This document shows positions 44,932 to 53,594 of a stretch of DNA of 64,000 nt, piece by piece (the first letter of the stretch is position 1; each line of letters opens with the position of its first letter). This DNA comes from Mycoplasmatota bacterium (GTDB taxonomy: Bacteria > Bacillota_I > Bacilli_A > Izemoplasmatales > Izemoplasmataceae): the NCBI GenBank assembly GCA_030600605.1, contig JAUVLT010000001.1, positions 1 through 64,000 on the forward strand, read 5' to 3'. The notes beneath the pieces are model-generated. The model was given only the letters and a program-made list of their open reading frames with translations, did not search any database and was not told the DNA's origin. The translations under genes and the position numbers were made by a program.

Positions 44932-46176
44932 TTATTTCAAAGCTTCAATTAATTCTGCTTTTCTAAGTTTTGAATATCCAGTTAATCCTTTTTCTTTTGC
45001 TAATGCTTTTAATTCAGTAACTTTCATACTTGAATAATCAACACTAACTTTTGCCGTAACTTTTACTTCTTCTACAACTTTAGGTTCTACCTCTTTTTTT
45101 ACCACTGGTTTAACTTCTTTTTTTACCACTGGCTTAACTACAGGTTTAACTACTTCTTTTTTTACCACTGGTTTAACAACAGGTTTAACCACTGGTTTTG
45201 TTTCAACTTTTACAGTTGGTTTAACTTCTGGTGTAACAGGTTTTGTTTCAGCTTTTGCTTCAGAAATTGGTTTTCTACTTTGGATAAATGGTTTTCTATC
45301 TTTATTGAATTGTTTTTTTGTTCCTTCATATGGTTTTTTTGTTCCCTCATATGGTTTTTTTGTTCCTTCATATGGTTTTTTTGTTCCTTCATATGGTTTT
45401 CTGTTTTTATCATATGGTTTTCTGTTTTTGTCATATGGTTTTTTATATTCAGGTCTAGTTTGAGCTGGTCTTTCAACTACGGTTTCAATAATTTCTCCAC
45501 CAGTAGCTTCGATAAATGCGTTAGCTAATTTACCAACAATTAATCTTACTGATCTAATTGCATCATCATTAGCAGGAATAATTACATCTACTAAATCAGG
45601 ATCACAATTTGTATCAACGATTCCAAATACAGGAATTTTTAATTTTCTTGCTTCTAGAACTGCATTTTTTTCTTTCATTGGATCAACAACGAAAATAGCT
45701 TGAGGTAAAGTTCTCATATCTTTAATTCCACCTAAGAATTTTTCATATTTTTCCAATTGTTTTTTTAACCCTATAACTTCTTTTTTAGGTAAACGTGTAA
45801 ACGTTCCATCTTTTTCCATTCTATTAATTTCATGTAATTTTCTAATACTTTTTCTAATAGTTTTGAAGTTTGTAAGTGTTCCTCCAAGCCATCTTTGTGA
45901 AACATAGTATTGTCCTGATCTAATTGCTTCTTCTTTAACTACGTCTTGAGCTTGTTTTTTGGTTCCTACAAATAAGATTTTTCCACCATTTTTTCCAATT
46001 TCTAATAATTTAGCATAAGCTTCATCGATAAACCCTACAGTTTTTTGTAGATCGATAATATGAATCCCACCTCGACTTGTATAGATATACTTGTCCATTT
46101 TAGGATTCCAACGGCGAGTTTGATGTCCGAAATGAACACCAGCCTCAAGTAACTGTTTCATTGATATTACAGCCAT
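44932..46176 (-). CDS. rpsB: 30S ribosomal protein S2 with a long repetitive tail and SAP/Rho_N-like end
   Basis: From ATG 46176 (AAAGGAGG upstream) the protein is 414 residues, while S2 is normally about 230-260. Residues 1 to about 230 are a normal S2 ([34 protein letters not shown]). Then come six 7-residue units (KKPYEGT and NRKPYDK types), a Lys/Pro/Val-rich stretch with [12 protein letters not shown] repeats (about 309-372), and a final helix-loop-helix [20 protein letters not shown] then [10 protein letters not shown], like a SAP or Rho_N nucleic-acid-binding motif. The tail is in frame and highly basic. It may bind RNA near the mRNA exit. An upstream start at 46230 would lie in a structured leader and is rejected. 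Confidence 0.92.
   Translation of the reverse strand: MAVISMKQLLEAGVHFGHQTRRWNPKMDKYIYTSRGGIHIIDLQKTVGFIDEAYAKLLEIGKNGGKILFVGTKKQAQDVVKEEAIRSGQYYVSQRWLGGTLTNFKTIRKSIRKLHEINRMEKDGTFTRLPKKEVIGLKKQLEKYEKFLGGIKDMRTLPQAIFVVDPMKEKNAVLEARKLKIPVFGIVDTNCDPDLVDVIIPANDDAIRSVRLIVGKLANAFIEATGGEIIETVVERPAQTRPEYKKPYDKNRKPYDKNRKPYEGTKKPYEGTKKPYEGTKKPYEGTKKQFNKDRKPFIQSRKPISEAKAETKPVTPEVKPTVKVETKPVVKPVVKPVVKKEVVKPVVKPVVKKEVKPVVKKEVEPKVVEEVKVTAKVSVDYSSMKVTELKALAKEKGLTGYSKLRKAELIEALK
45318..45443 (-). repeat. Six tandem 21-bp repeats inside rpsB
   Basis: The plus-strand unit is close to TTGTTCCTTCATATGGTTTTT; four units encode KKPYEGT and two variant units encode NRKPYDK. Near-identical DNA suggests recent expansion by slippage or unequal exchange. 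Confidence 0.85.
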
Positions 46177-46184
46177 TTTGATTC

Positions 46185-46285
46185 CTCCTTTTGATTTGCC
46201 TCCACATTTATCTACATATTTAGCCACCACTTCTAAGCAGCTCAGGGCTAAACACTCTAAATGTGTGTGTATTTTTACGGCTTTA
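46185..46285 (-). promoter_or_regulatory. Structured leader of rpsB (possible S2 autoregulatory site)
   Basis: In the 5' leader TTTAGCC (46246-46252, read minus) pairs with GGCTAAA (46219-46225) around a 20-base loop that itself contains the stem CTGAG/CTTAG. It is followed by GTGGAGGC and the ribosome site. Ribosomal-protein leaders often form such structures, but I recognise no known family. Confidence 0.4.
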
Positions 46286-46358
46286 TTATTTTAACAAATA
46301 ATCATTTAATTAGCAAGAGATTTGTTAATTTCTTATTAAATATTTATTATAATATAGA

Positions 46359-46381
46359 AAACAAGCCACTTGGGCTTGTTT
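46359..46381 (-). terminator. Terminator after the ECF S-component gene
   Basis: The 9-bp stem AAACAAGCC/GGCTTGTTT has a 5-base loop, followed on the minus strand by TCTAT. Confidence 0.65.
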
Positions 46382-46385
46382 AAGT

Positions 46386-46913
46386 TTACTTATAAGTTTT
46401 AACTACTGCTGACTTATTAATCATTACAACATCATTTAAGACTTTGTATAATGGTTTATACATCCAAAGAACTGTTAAAAATCCAGTTATTGCCATAACT
46501 ATCTCAAATGGTAAATCGGCAAGGAGATAAGGTATGAACTTCGAAATGCCTGTTTGAATCATATTGAAAGGAATATACATCCAACCATAAACAAATCCAA
46601 AAACAAATGCAAACAACGCTAATTTGGTTTCATTTTTAGTTTTTCTTAAAATAGTATGATAACTAATTGGTATTAAATACCAAGCTAACATCATTGGAAC
46701 CATATAGAAAATATTAAATCCTCCCATATATAAACTATCTAAAAAGACATAAGAAGTAATCATCATAATACTCTCTTTAAAACTAAAAACACTTACAAAG
46801 AGAATAATTAATAAAACCGTTAATTGAACATTTGGAATAAACATTAACAATTGTTCTTGAGTAAAAATGATAGCAATTGCTAAAGCGACCATTAATAATC
46901 TTCTAGTTTCCAT
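46386..46913 (-). CDS. ECF transporter S component, probably for cobalamin
   Basis: The 175-residue membrane protein has about five or six hydrophobic segments and the small size of substrate-binding S components of energy-coupling-factor importers (TSYVFLDSLYMGGFNIFYMV; FGFVYGWMYIPFNM). Substrate is inferred: the operon begins with a cobalamin riboswitch and contains two DUF4430 proteins, the fold of the beta domain in transcobalamin. It would bind vitamin B12 in the membrane and use a shared EcfA/EcfT motor that is not in this window. The ATG overlaps the preceding stop (TAATG). Confidence 0.75.
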   Translation of the reverse strand: METRRLLMVALAIAIIFTQEQLLMFIPNVQLTVLLIILFVSVFSFKESIMMITSYVFLDSLYMGGFNIFYMVPMMLAWYLIPISYHTILRKTKNETKLALFAFVFGFVYGWMYIPFNMIQTGISKFIPYLLADLPFEIVMAITGFLTVLWMYKPLYKVLNDVVMINKSAVVKTYK

Positions 46914-47344
46914 TATTCATCATCTCCTACTTCTTTATATTCAAATCGAAAGACATCTCCATCATTTAAAGATATCAAATCAATTCCCAGATTGGAATAT
47001 TCATCATTCTCATATATTCCAATATAATTATTTAGCCAGTCTGTTTCAAGGGTATCTATTTTCAAGATAACTCTACTTCCATAAAGTAATGGTTCACAAT
47101 CTGTTGTAATATGATAAGAACTATCCGCACATCCGACTTCAAACTCTTCATCTAAAATAGAGAAAAGCGAATCTGAGGCGGTGAATTTATATGTTTTATT
47201 TGAAATAGTATCACCCATTTCATCAATTACAATAATTGTAATTTCACCTAATTCATCATTATAATTTTTTGAAAAAGCGAAAAATCCCAATATTAAAACT
47301 ACTATAGCTACTACAGTTAATATGTATTTTTGCATCTTTTTCAC
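46913..47344 (-). CDS. Membrane-anchored DUF4430 protein
   Basis: The 143-residue protein has one N-terminal membrane segment (residues 5-25, TVVAIVVLILGFFAF) and no lipobox cysteine, then a DUF4430-like beta domain (LFSILDEEFEV; NYIGIYENDEYSNLGIDLI; LNDGDVFRFEY). This domain is related to the C-terminal beta domain of intrinsic factor and transcobalamin. Placed between a transcobalamin-like lipoprotein and an S component, it could pass cobalamin from the outer face to the transporter. That role is inference. Confidence 0.72.
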   Translation of the reverse strand: MKKMQKYILTVVAIVVLILGFFAFSKNYNDELGEITIIVIDEMGDTISNKTYKFTASDSLFSILDEEFEVGCADSSYHITTDCEPLLYGSRVILKIDTLETDWLNNYIGIYENDEYSNLGIDLISLNDGDVFRFEYKEVGDDE

Positions 47345-47353
47345 TTCTTTCTA

Positions 47354-48721
47354 TCAACTAAAATTAAATGGGTTTACTGCGGTATAGGTATTAGCATAAG
47401 TTTGATAAACAACTAACGCTAAAAAAGCTTGAGGTGTACTGAAAAGAAGATCTTCACTATATTCATCACCAAATGCCCAATCAAATGATCCTGTAGCTGT
47501 TTGGTATTCAAGTAATCTTGTAATTAAGTTATTATCCACTATTGTATAATCTGTTCCTACTGGATCAATCCCATTAGCAACTAGTCCTAAAACAACTTGT
47601 GATATGCTCGCTGCATTTTCAGTTCCAGGATAAACAGTACCTCCCCAAGTAACATCTCTTGTTATAACTCCTCCAGAGTCTAGTTGTGATGTACTAATCC
47701 ATGTAGCATATTCAGTAATTAAATCAGAAACTCCTGTTTCATCAGTATAATTACTCAATGCCAATAAACTAACTCCACCAGCATCAAGTCCTAAATCATA
47801 AGGTGATGTTGTTTCTAAATCAACTAACGCACTTGTAACAAATGAACTATAATCAACTGTATGACTATTACTATCTAAAGCAAGTAATCCATAAGCTGTT
47901 TGTCCATAAGCGCCAACTGTTACTATTGTATTTAAATCAGTAACTAAAACATCGGTATTTACTCCAACGCTTTGTAATTTTATAATTGCTTTAAAATAAT
48001 CATTAACAGTTGTAATTGTTAATCCATTTACTAATGTTTCTACTTCAGAATCAGTAACAAATTCATCTACTATCCCAAGTAAATATAATGCTGAGATAAC
48101 ATTGTAATCAACTGTTGTTGTATTTACATAATCACTTGCCTGATTAAGTAAAAACAACTGTATAGCATCATCTACTGCCTTCTGTGTCATATCCCACCAC
48201 ATTACTTCAAAGCTTAATATGTCACCATCATCAAATGTACTGGTTTCAACCCCTACCGTTGATGCTTCTCCATTTTTAGAGAATGAAATAAACGCTCCAG
48301 TTTTAGGATTTAAATGATCGATAGAAGTAATATAATTTCCATAATCAGTGACACTATATTCTAATGTGAAATTATTATTTAAGATGTCAAATAGGTTTCC
48401 AGTATAATCATCATTATATCCAATGGTTTTACTGGTAAATAACCCATATTCATCTGTTAATGTAAAAGTTATTACATTATCAAATACTAGGTCTTGTAAA
48501 TCACTAAGTTGTTCTTGAAGAGAAAGGATTGTTTCTTCTAAATCTGAAACTTCAGATTCACTTGAAGCTACAGTTTCTGTAAGTGTTGCAATTTCTTCTT
48601 CTAATTCCTCGATTGTTGCAATTTGTAAATCTAAATCTTGTTGTAATAAATCTAATTCGCTACATCCTGCTAATACTAAAATAAGTAAAAACACAGATGC
48701 TATAGAGAATAGTTTTTTCAT
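47354..48721 (-). CDS. Transcobalamin-like lipoprotein (coiled coil, DUF4430, alpha/alpha repeats)
   Basis: The 455-residue protein has a lipoprotein signal ending in LVLAGC, an acidic coiled coil (about residues 25-78), then a DUF4430 domain (about 80-170: LFDILNNNF; ITSIDHLNPKTGAFISFSKN; FDDGDILSF). The C-terminal 280 residues are helical repeats with AASISQVVLGLVANGIDP, LLEYQTATGSF and STPQAFLALVVYQ, typical of alpha/alpha-toroid (prenyltransferase-like) domains. Human transcobalamin and intrinsic factor combine the same two folds in the reverse order. Under a cobalamin riboswitch, this is most simply an extracellular B12-binding protein. AGGAGG precedes the ATG. Confidence 0.78.
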   Translation of the reverse strand: MKKLFSIASVFLLILVLAGCSELDLLQQDLDLQIATIEELEEEIATLTETVASSESEVSDLEETILSLQEQLSDLQDLVFDNVITFTLTDEYGLFTSKTIGYNDDYTGNLFDILNNNFTLEYSVTDYGNYITSIDHLNPKTGAFISFSKNGEASTVGVETSTFDDGDILSFEVMWWDMTQKAVDDAIQLFLLNQASDYVNTTTVDYNVISALYLLGIVDEFVTDSEVETLVNGLTITTVNDYFKAIIKLQSVGVNTDVLVTDLNTIVTVGAYGQTAYGLLALDSNSHTVDYSSFVTSALVDLETTSPYDLGLDAGGVSLLALSNYTDETGVSDLITEYATWISTSQLDSGGVITRDVTWGGTVYPGTENAASISQVVLGLVANGIDPVGTDYTIVDNNLITRLLEYQTATGSFDWAFGDEYSEDLLFSTPQAFLALVVYQTYANTYTAVNPFNFS

Positions 48722-48750
48722 AATGTCCTCCTTCTAATTTATATGAAAAT

Positions 48751-48772
48751 AAAAAAACCATCCTCCCGGATG
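48751..48772 (-). terminator. Terminator of the cobalamin riboswitch
   Basis: The stem CATCC/GGATG with loop CGGGA-type bases is followed on the minus strand by seven T's. It lies between the riboswitch aptamer and the lipoprotein start, so it is the probable expression platform. Confidence 0.6.
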
Positions 48773-48849
48773 ATTAAACGTTATATAACTATAAAAGTGA
48801 ACAGTTAAACAAACGATATACTCTCGACCCAGGAGTAATACTATTTATT

Positions 48850-49000
48850 AGATCACTAGGTAGGTCTACCGGCTTGAATTCATCCTACTATGCACCTTCC
48901 CGCTGTTAAGCAGTGGTATTTTGCATTTCGTCCTTCTTACGGTTGCTGGGACAGCTTGAGATTTTAACTCAATTCCCTGTTATGTCTTACGACACCTAAT
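48850..49000 (-). ncRNA. Cobalamin riboswitch
   Basis: On the minus strand the conserved blocks appear in order: GGTGTCGTAAG, AACAGGGAA, GCTGTCCCAGCAACCGTAAG, the B12 box equivalent ACCACTG, AGCGGGAAGG, and AAGCCGGTAGACCTACC. This matches the class of adenosylcobalamin-binding RNA. It controls the downstream lipoprotein/DUF4430/ECF operon, most likely by termination when B12 is plentiful. It explains the otherwise gene-free stretch 48722-49053. Confidence 0.92.
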
Positions 49001-49053
49001 ATCTACTCTATAATTCTATGCTTAAAAAAGATACTTGTCAATGGAAAGAATAA

Positions 49054-49497
49054 TTATTTTCCTGTACTTCCAAACCCACCATTTCTAACGTTAGTAACAC
49101 ACTCTTCAGTTGGACTAACTAAATATTTTTGAAAGATACCTTGAGCAACTCTTTCCCCTTTCAATAAATAAACAGTTTCAGTTCCGAAATTGTACAAAGA
49201 AACAAAAACAGCACCGTCATTATCTTGATTTTCGTAATAATCCTTATCGATAATCCCAACATTGTTTGGAATAGTCAAATGATATCTTCTTGGTAAACTA
49301 CTTCTTGGATAAAGCATTAGTACTTCATCATCTTTCATAAATACTTTTAATCCTGTAACACCAGACTTTATTTCTCCAGGTTTTATTTCAATATCTTCAA
49401 TTATTGCGATATCATAACCAGCGCTATGTTGAGTACATCTTTTTGGCATATCAAAATCTAAATGTTGATATGCCTTTGCTTTTTCAAAACCTCTCAT
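49054..49497 (-). CDS. dut: dUTP diphosphatase (dUTPase), trimeric type
   Basis: The 147-residue protein shows the five dUTPase motifs: SAGYDI, PRSSLPRRY, NNVGIIDKDYYEN with the catalytic Asp, KGERVAQGIF, and the glycine-rich tail RNGGFGSTGK that closes over the substrate. It hydrolyses dUTP to dUMP. Its start overlaps the upstream Nudix gene by 4 bases, giving a methyltransferase-Nudix-dUTPase operon. Confidence 0.9.
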   Translation of the reverse strand: MRGFEKAKAYQHLDFDMPKRCTQHSAGYDIAIIEDIEIKPGEIKSGVTGLKVFMKDDEVLMLYPRSSLPRRYHLTIPNNVGIIDKDYYENQDNDGAVFVSLYNFGTETVYLLKGERVAQGIFQKYLVSPTEECVTNVRNGGFGSTGK

Positions 49498-50006
49498 GGT
49501 CTCATCTCCTTAAGTAACTTGAGAACAAAAAGTTCTCTTTCTGTCCAATAATATTCACTACCATCATCAAATTTCTTTTGATTAACTTTTATTGCTTCTT
49601 CTAAAGTTACCCACTTTGGAACAAACTTTAAATTTCTTTCATAAATTTCTAAATTTTGATCATAATCTTCATCATAAACCTCGCAAAAATAATAGAAAGA
49701 TCTCAAATAGAAATATTTTCTTTCGTCGTATACATCATTATAGATTTGATCAATATATCCCAAACTCTCATTAACACTGCTGACCTTCTTACCAACTTCT
49801 TCTAAAACCTCTCTCCTTAGAGCAATATGTCTAATCTCGTGTTCATTTACCCCTCCACCAGGAAATTTATATTCTTTTGATTGTTCAGAATACACTAATA
49901 ATATCTTACCATATTTTAAAATAATTGCTCGTACACTGTCTCGATAAATAATTGGTCGATGACCAAGTAGTTTGTCTCTTTTATCAAATATTTTTAATAG
50001 TTTCAT
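49494..50006 (-). CDS. Nudix hydrolase
   Basis: The 170-residue protein has a perfect Nudix box: GGVNEHE, seven residues, then REVLEEVGK (about residues 52-74). It likely hydrolyses a modified or excess nucleotide; the pairing with dUTPase suggests pool cleaning. It overlaps both neighbours by 4 bases. The substrate cannot be told. Confidence 0.85.
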   Translation of the reverse strand: MKLLKIFDKRDKLLGHRPIIYRDSVRAIILKYGKILLVYSEQSKEYKFPGGGVNEHEIRHIALRREVLEEVGKKVSSVNESLGYIDQIYNDVYDERKYFYLRSFYYFCEVYDEDYDQNLEIYERNLKFVPKWVTLEEAIKVNQKKFDDGSEYYWTERELFVLKLLKEMRP

Positions 50007-50722
50007 TTTAACACCACCATTAATTGAGTTGCAGAATCAAACCCATATTTATTAATATGTTTTTTTATTTTATCAGCCTTTTTTTCGTAATATTTCTTTC
50101 TCTCTATATCTTTTATTCCTTCTTTAACTCGATCAATAGTTTCAGACAACCATTCAATTTCTTCCTCTGAATTACTATCTCTTTTTGGATATGTTAAATC
50201 CCATGCATCTTTTATAGTTAATATACTTTTCTCATTTAATATTTCTAATATTTCATTATTCGTGAAAGTATCACCGTGATAACTTCCACGTTCACGATCT
50301 ATCTCAGCAGCAAAATGATGGATTAATAAATGACTTTTCTGACGTTTTGTTAAATTATTACTCATCATTTCACAAAAAATAAGAGCTCCTCCAGGTTTTA
50401 ACACCCTTTCCATCTCTCTTATCATATCCTCAACTTCTTCTAGATGATGAAGTGAATTTGAAAGACAAACCAAATCAAAAGTACCTTCCTCAAAATCCAT
50501 ATTTAAAGCATCCATTTTAAAGAAGTTAATTCGACTATCTTCAAAGCTCTCTTTACATCCTTCAATAACACCATCTAATAAATCAATCCCAATAATTTCT
50601 GAATAATCATCTACTAAAGCAGTGATAATTCTAATAAAATTTCCATTCCCTGTTCCTACATCTAATATTTTAGCATTTTGAATCTGTTTTAAAAAGCTTT
50701 CTAATTTCTTCACAAACATCAT
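50003..50722 (-). CDS. Class I SAM-dependent methyltransferase
   Basis: The 239-residue protein has SAM motif I ILDVGTGNGNF (about residues 19-29), motif II acidic IIGIDLLDG, and DLVCLSNSLHHLEE as motif IV, the UbiE/Methyltransf_11 pattern. It is first in an operon with a Nudix hydrolase and dUTPase. The methyl acceptor is unknown. The ribosome site AAGG is right against the ATG, so a start a few codons further in (GTG) is possible. Confidence 0.82.
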   Translation of the reverse strand: MMFVKKLESFLKQIQNAKILDVGTGNGNFIRIITALVDDYSEIIGIDLLDGVIEGCKESFEDSRINFFKMDALNMDFEEGTFDLVCLSNSLHHLEEVEDMIREMERVLKPGGALIFCEMMSNNLTKRQKSHLLIHHFAAEIDRERGSYHGDTFTNNEILEILNEKSILTIKDAWDLTYPKRDSNSEEEIEWLSETIDRVKEGIKDIERKKYYEKKADKIKKHINKYGFDSATQLMVVLK

Positions 50723-50830
50723 CCTTACTAACTTACGATAGTAACATTATACCATATAGTAAGTATGCAAAATAGATATTTTTGGGCGAAACCCCCTATT
50801 TAAACAAAAAAGAGGACTGGTGTCCTCTTT

Positions 50831-51259
50831 TTATTGTCCTATTGCAAATTTTATTTCACCAACAACTGCGACTTCACCGTCCACAGTAGCTGTTGCTCTT
50901 CCAAATCCAATTGGTCCTTTTTGTTTTGTAATTTCTACTTCAAGTCTTAATGTATCTCCAGGTATAACCTTACGTTTAAATTTACATTTATCAATCCCAG
51001 CAAAATAAGCAATTTTACCTTTATTTTCTTCCACAGAAAGAATAATAACTGCTCCTGCTTGTGCTAAAGCTTCAACTATTAAGACACCAGGCATAATATG
51101 TTCATTAGGAAAATGTCCCATGAAATACATTTCGTTTACAGTAACATTTTTTATAGCCACACATGATTTCCCTGGATCAAGTTCGATTACTTTATCAATG
51201 AGTAAAAACGGAAAACGATGCGGTATAATTTCTTGAATTTGATTACTATTTAATTTCAT
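50831..51259 (-). CDS. fabZ: 3-hydroxyacyl-ACP dehydratase
   Basis: The 142-residue hot-dog protein has [14 protein letters not shown] and the active-site loop [20 protein letters not shown], with catalytic His and Glu. It dehydrates 3-hydroxyacyl-ACP in each elongation cycle. It is the last gene of the type II fatty acid cluster. No FabA or FabM is seen, so the route to unsaturated chains, if any, is outside the window. Confidence 0.95.
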   Translation of the reverse strand: MKLNSNQIQEIIPHRFPFLLIDKVIELDPGKSCVAIKNVTVNEMYFMGHFPNEHIMPGVLIVEALAQAGAVIILSVEENKGKIAYFAGIDKCKFKRKVIPGDTLRLEVEITKQKGPIGFGRATATVDGEVAVVGEIKFAIGQ

Positions 51260-51264
51260 AACTT

Positions 51265-52506
51265 TTACCCCCTGAATTTTCTAAATGCGATAGTGGCATT
51301 ATGCCCACCAAATCCTAAACTGTTGCTAATCGCTACTTCAATATTTTTTTCTTTCCCAACATTTACAGTATAATCCAAATCACATTCAGGGTCAAATGTC
51401 TCGTAATTTATTGTCGGAGGAACAAAGTTATCTTTAACTGCTAAAATACTAAATATTGCTTCCACAGCCCCACTTGCTCCAAGCAAGTGACCAGTCATCG
51501 ATTTAGTACTCGAAACACTTATTTTTTTAGCGTGTTCACCAAACGTTTTTTTAATAGCCATAGTTTCAGTTTTATCATTAAGAGGAGTCGAAGTTCCATG
51601 AGCATTAATATAGTCAACTTCTGTTAGTTTAATTCTCCCATCTCGAAGTGCCATTTCCATACACTTTCTCGCTCCATTTGCTTCAGGATCTGGGCTTGTA
51701 ATATGACTTGCATCACAAGTTGCTCCATATCCAACAATCTCACCATATATTTTTGCTCCACGAGCCATTGCTCTTTCATACTCTTCTAAAACCAACGTTC
51801 CGGCTCCCTCACTCATAACAAATCCATCTCTATTTTTGTCAAATGGTCTACTAGCAGTTTTGGGATCGTTTGTTGTACTTAGAGCATGCATAACATTAAA
51901 CCCACCAATTCCTAAAGGAATAACACTAGCCTCACATCCTCCGGTAATTATTACATCAAGGTATCCATCTCTTATCGCTCTAAAAGCATCACCGATTGAG
52001 TTAGTAGCACTAGCGCAAGCTGTAACAGTTGATGTAGCCATACCATGAATGCCATATTCTATTGCAATATTCCCTGCAGCTAAATTGATTATAGTACTCG
52101 GGATAAAGAAAGGACTAATACGATGATACCCTTTAGTTTTTGCTTTATCTTCTTGTTCAGCAATTGTTTCAAGACCACCAATTCCACTACCATAATATAC
52201 TCCAATTGTGTCCATATCTTCTTTATCAAAATCTAATTTTGAATCATCAATCGCTTCTTTTGAAGTGATTAATGCAAACTGCACAAATCGATCTAATCTC
52301 TTTAATTGTTTTCTTCCAAAAAATGCTTCGAAGTCATAATCTTTTATTTCTCCGGCTACTTTAATCTCAAGTTCACTAGTATCAAAGCGTTTTATATAGT
52401 CAATACCGTTAACTCCTTTTTTTGCATTTTCCCACATATCATTAACATTGTTTCCTATTGGGCTAATTGCTCCTAATCCAGTAACTACAACTCTTCTCTT
52501 CATCAT
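51265..52506 (-). CDS. fabF: 3-oxoacyl-ACP synthase II
   Basis: The 413-residue condensing enzyme has the nucleophile in [10 protein letters not shown] and histidines in [14 protein letters not shown] and TGHLLGASG, completing Cys-His-His. It elongates acyl-ACP with malonyl-ACP. The start overlaps the upstream flavoenzyme gene by 4 bases. Confidence 0.96.
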   Translation of the reverse strand: MMKRRVVVTGLGAISPIGNNVNDMWENAKKGVNGIDYIKRFDTSELEIKVAGEIKDYDFEAFFGRKQLKRLDRFVQFALITSKEAIDDSKLDFDKEDMDTIGVYYGSGIGGLETIAEQEDKAKTKGYHRISPFFIPSTIINLAAGNIAIEYGIHGMATSTVTACASATNSIGDAFRAIRDGYLDVIITGGCEASVIPLGIGGFNVMHALSTTNDPKTASRPFDKNRDGFVMSEGAGTLVLEEYERAMARGAKIYGEIVGYGATCDASHITSPDPEANGARKCMEMALRDGRIKLTEVDYINAHGTSTPLNDKTETMAIKKTFGEHAKKISVSSTKSMTGHLLGASGAVEAIFSILAVKDNFVPPTINYETFDPECDLDYTVNVGKEKNIEVAISNSLGFGGHNATIAFRKFRG

Positions 52507-53594
52507 ATTAGTCCTCCATTTAATTTAAGATCTTTTTTACAATCTCTTATTATCTCAGTAACAATATTATCTATATAATCCATTTTTTTAATTAAATATG
52601 CTTTAGCACCTGTAAATATCAATCCATTTTTATCTCCACTTGTACTATTGCCTAGTTGCTCAGTAATACAATAAGGAATATCTTTCTTCTTACAAGTTTT
52701 CAAACAATCAACACAGTAATGGAGTTCTAAATTATGTTTTTCAAGTGATTTAGTTAAAAAATTTCGAACAGCCCTTCCAGGCAACCCTGCTGGGCTAGCT
52801 ACTGTAACTATGTCTTCTTTTTTTGAATCGATAATCATTTGTTTATACGATTCACTAACATCACATTCATAAGTGGCAATAAATCTAGTAGCAATTTGAA
52901 CACCATCAGCTCCAACTTTAATCATTTTAGCCATATCATGTCCATCGTGAATTCCACCACCAGCAATTATTGGAATCTTAACATTATATTTTTTTTCATA
53001 ATCCTGAACTACTTCTTTAGTATCTATAACAATTTTTTCTAAACTATCATAATCTCCTGAAGCCATTTGTTCCTTAGAAAATCCTAAATGACCTCCTGCG
53101 AGTGGCCCTTCACACACGATAAAAGCTGGCATATATTGATATCTTCTATCCCAACTTCTAAGCAGTATTTTTGCAGCCCTACCACTTGAGATAATAAAAG
53201 CACCTTTAACATTGCTTCCCTCTAAATATTCTGGCAAATCTAATGGAAGCCCTGCTCCACTAACAATAAAATCAATATCTTGTTTAGCTAAAAAACTAGC
53301 ATAATCAGGAAAGTTAGTCCCAGCGTGCATTAAATTTACACCAAGAATTCCATCTTTTGAGTTAGCTCTTGCTTTATTAATTTCTTTCTTTAATTCTTTC
53401 TTATTTTCACCAATTGGATCCTTTCTAAAATTTTTATTTAAGAATCCTGGTTGTGCTGCACTTATTGTAGCTATAATACCACTATTCATGCAGGCACTTG
53501 TTAATTTGTTTAAACTAATTCTAATACCCATACCACCTTGTATAATTGGAAACTTAACTACTTTATCATTTATCGTTAATGGCTTAAGTTTCAC
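52503..53594 (-). CDS. Nitronate monooxygenase/FabK-like flavoenzyme
   Basis: The 363-residue TIM-barrel FMN protein has PIIQGGMGIRIS at the N-terminus, AGGGIHDG and GADGVQIATRF for phosphate binding, and a C-terminal cysteine group (CVDCLKTC..PYC). It is longer than, and distinct from, the FabK in the same cluster (residue similarity is limited to barrel motifs). Nitronate monooxygenases detoxify propionate-3-nitronate; in this position it could instead be a second enoyl-ACP reductase or an accessory reductase. It overlaps fabF by 4 bases and meets fabG at one base. Confidence 0.8.
   Translation of the reverse strand: MKLKPLTINDKVVKFPIIQGGMGIRISLNKLTSACMNSGIIATISAAQPGFLNKNFRKDPIGENKKELKKEINKARANSKDGILGVNLMHAGTNFPDYASFLAKQDIDFIVSGAGLPLDLPEYLEGSNVKGAFIISSGRAAKILLRSWDRRYQYMPAFIVCEGPLAGGHLGFSKEQMASGDYDSLEKIVIDTKEVVQDYEKKYNVKIPIIAGGGIHDGHDMAKMIKVGADGVQIATRFIATYECDVSESYKQMIIDSKKEDIVTVASPAGLPGRAVRNFLTKSLEKHNLELHYCVDCLKTCKKKDIPYCITEQLGNSTSGDKNGLIFTGAKAYLIKKMDYIDNIVTEIIRDCKKDLKLNGGLI

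Noticed and set aside
45318-45443. Tandem 21-bp units resembling a small CRISPR array.
   Set aside because: There are no unique spacers; the units are contiguous, multiples of three and encode the KKPYEGT repeat of S2.
45210-45528. Repetitive frames within rpsB: one on the plus strand rich in Phe, Trp and Ser, one on the minus strand rich in Lys, Asn, His and Met.
   Set aside because: They are other-frame images of the 21-bp repeats inside the rpsB tail; neither has a ribosome site.
37028-46176. The rpsB-tsf-pyrH-frr-uppS-cdsA-dxr-rseP-proS run as an unusual operon.
   Set aside because: This order is standard in Firmicutes; only the rpsB tail and the ProRS deletion are remarkable.
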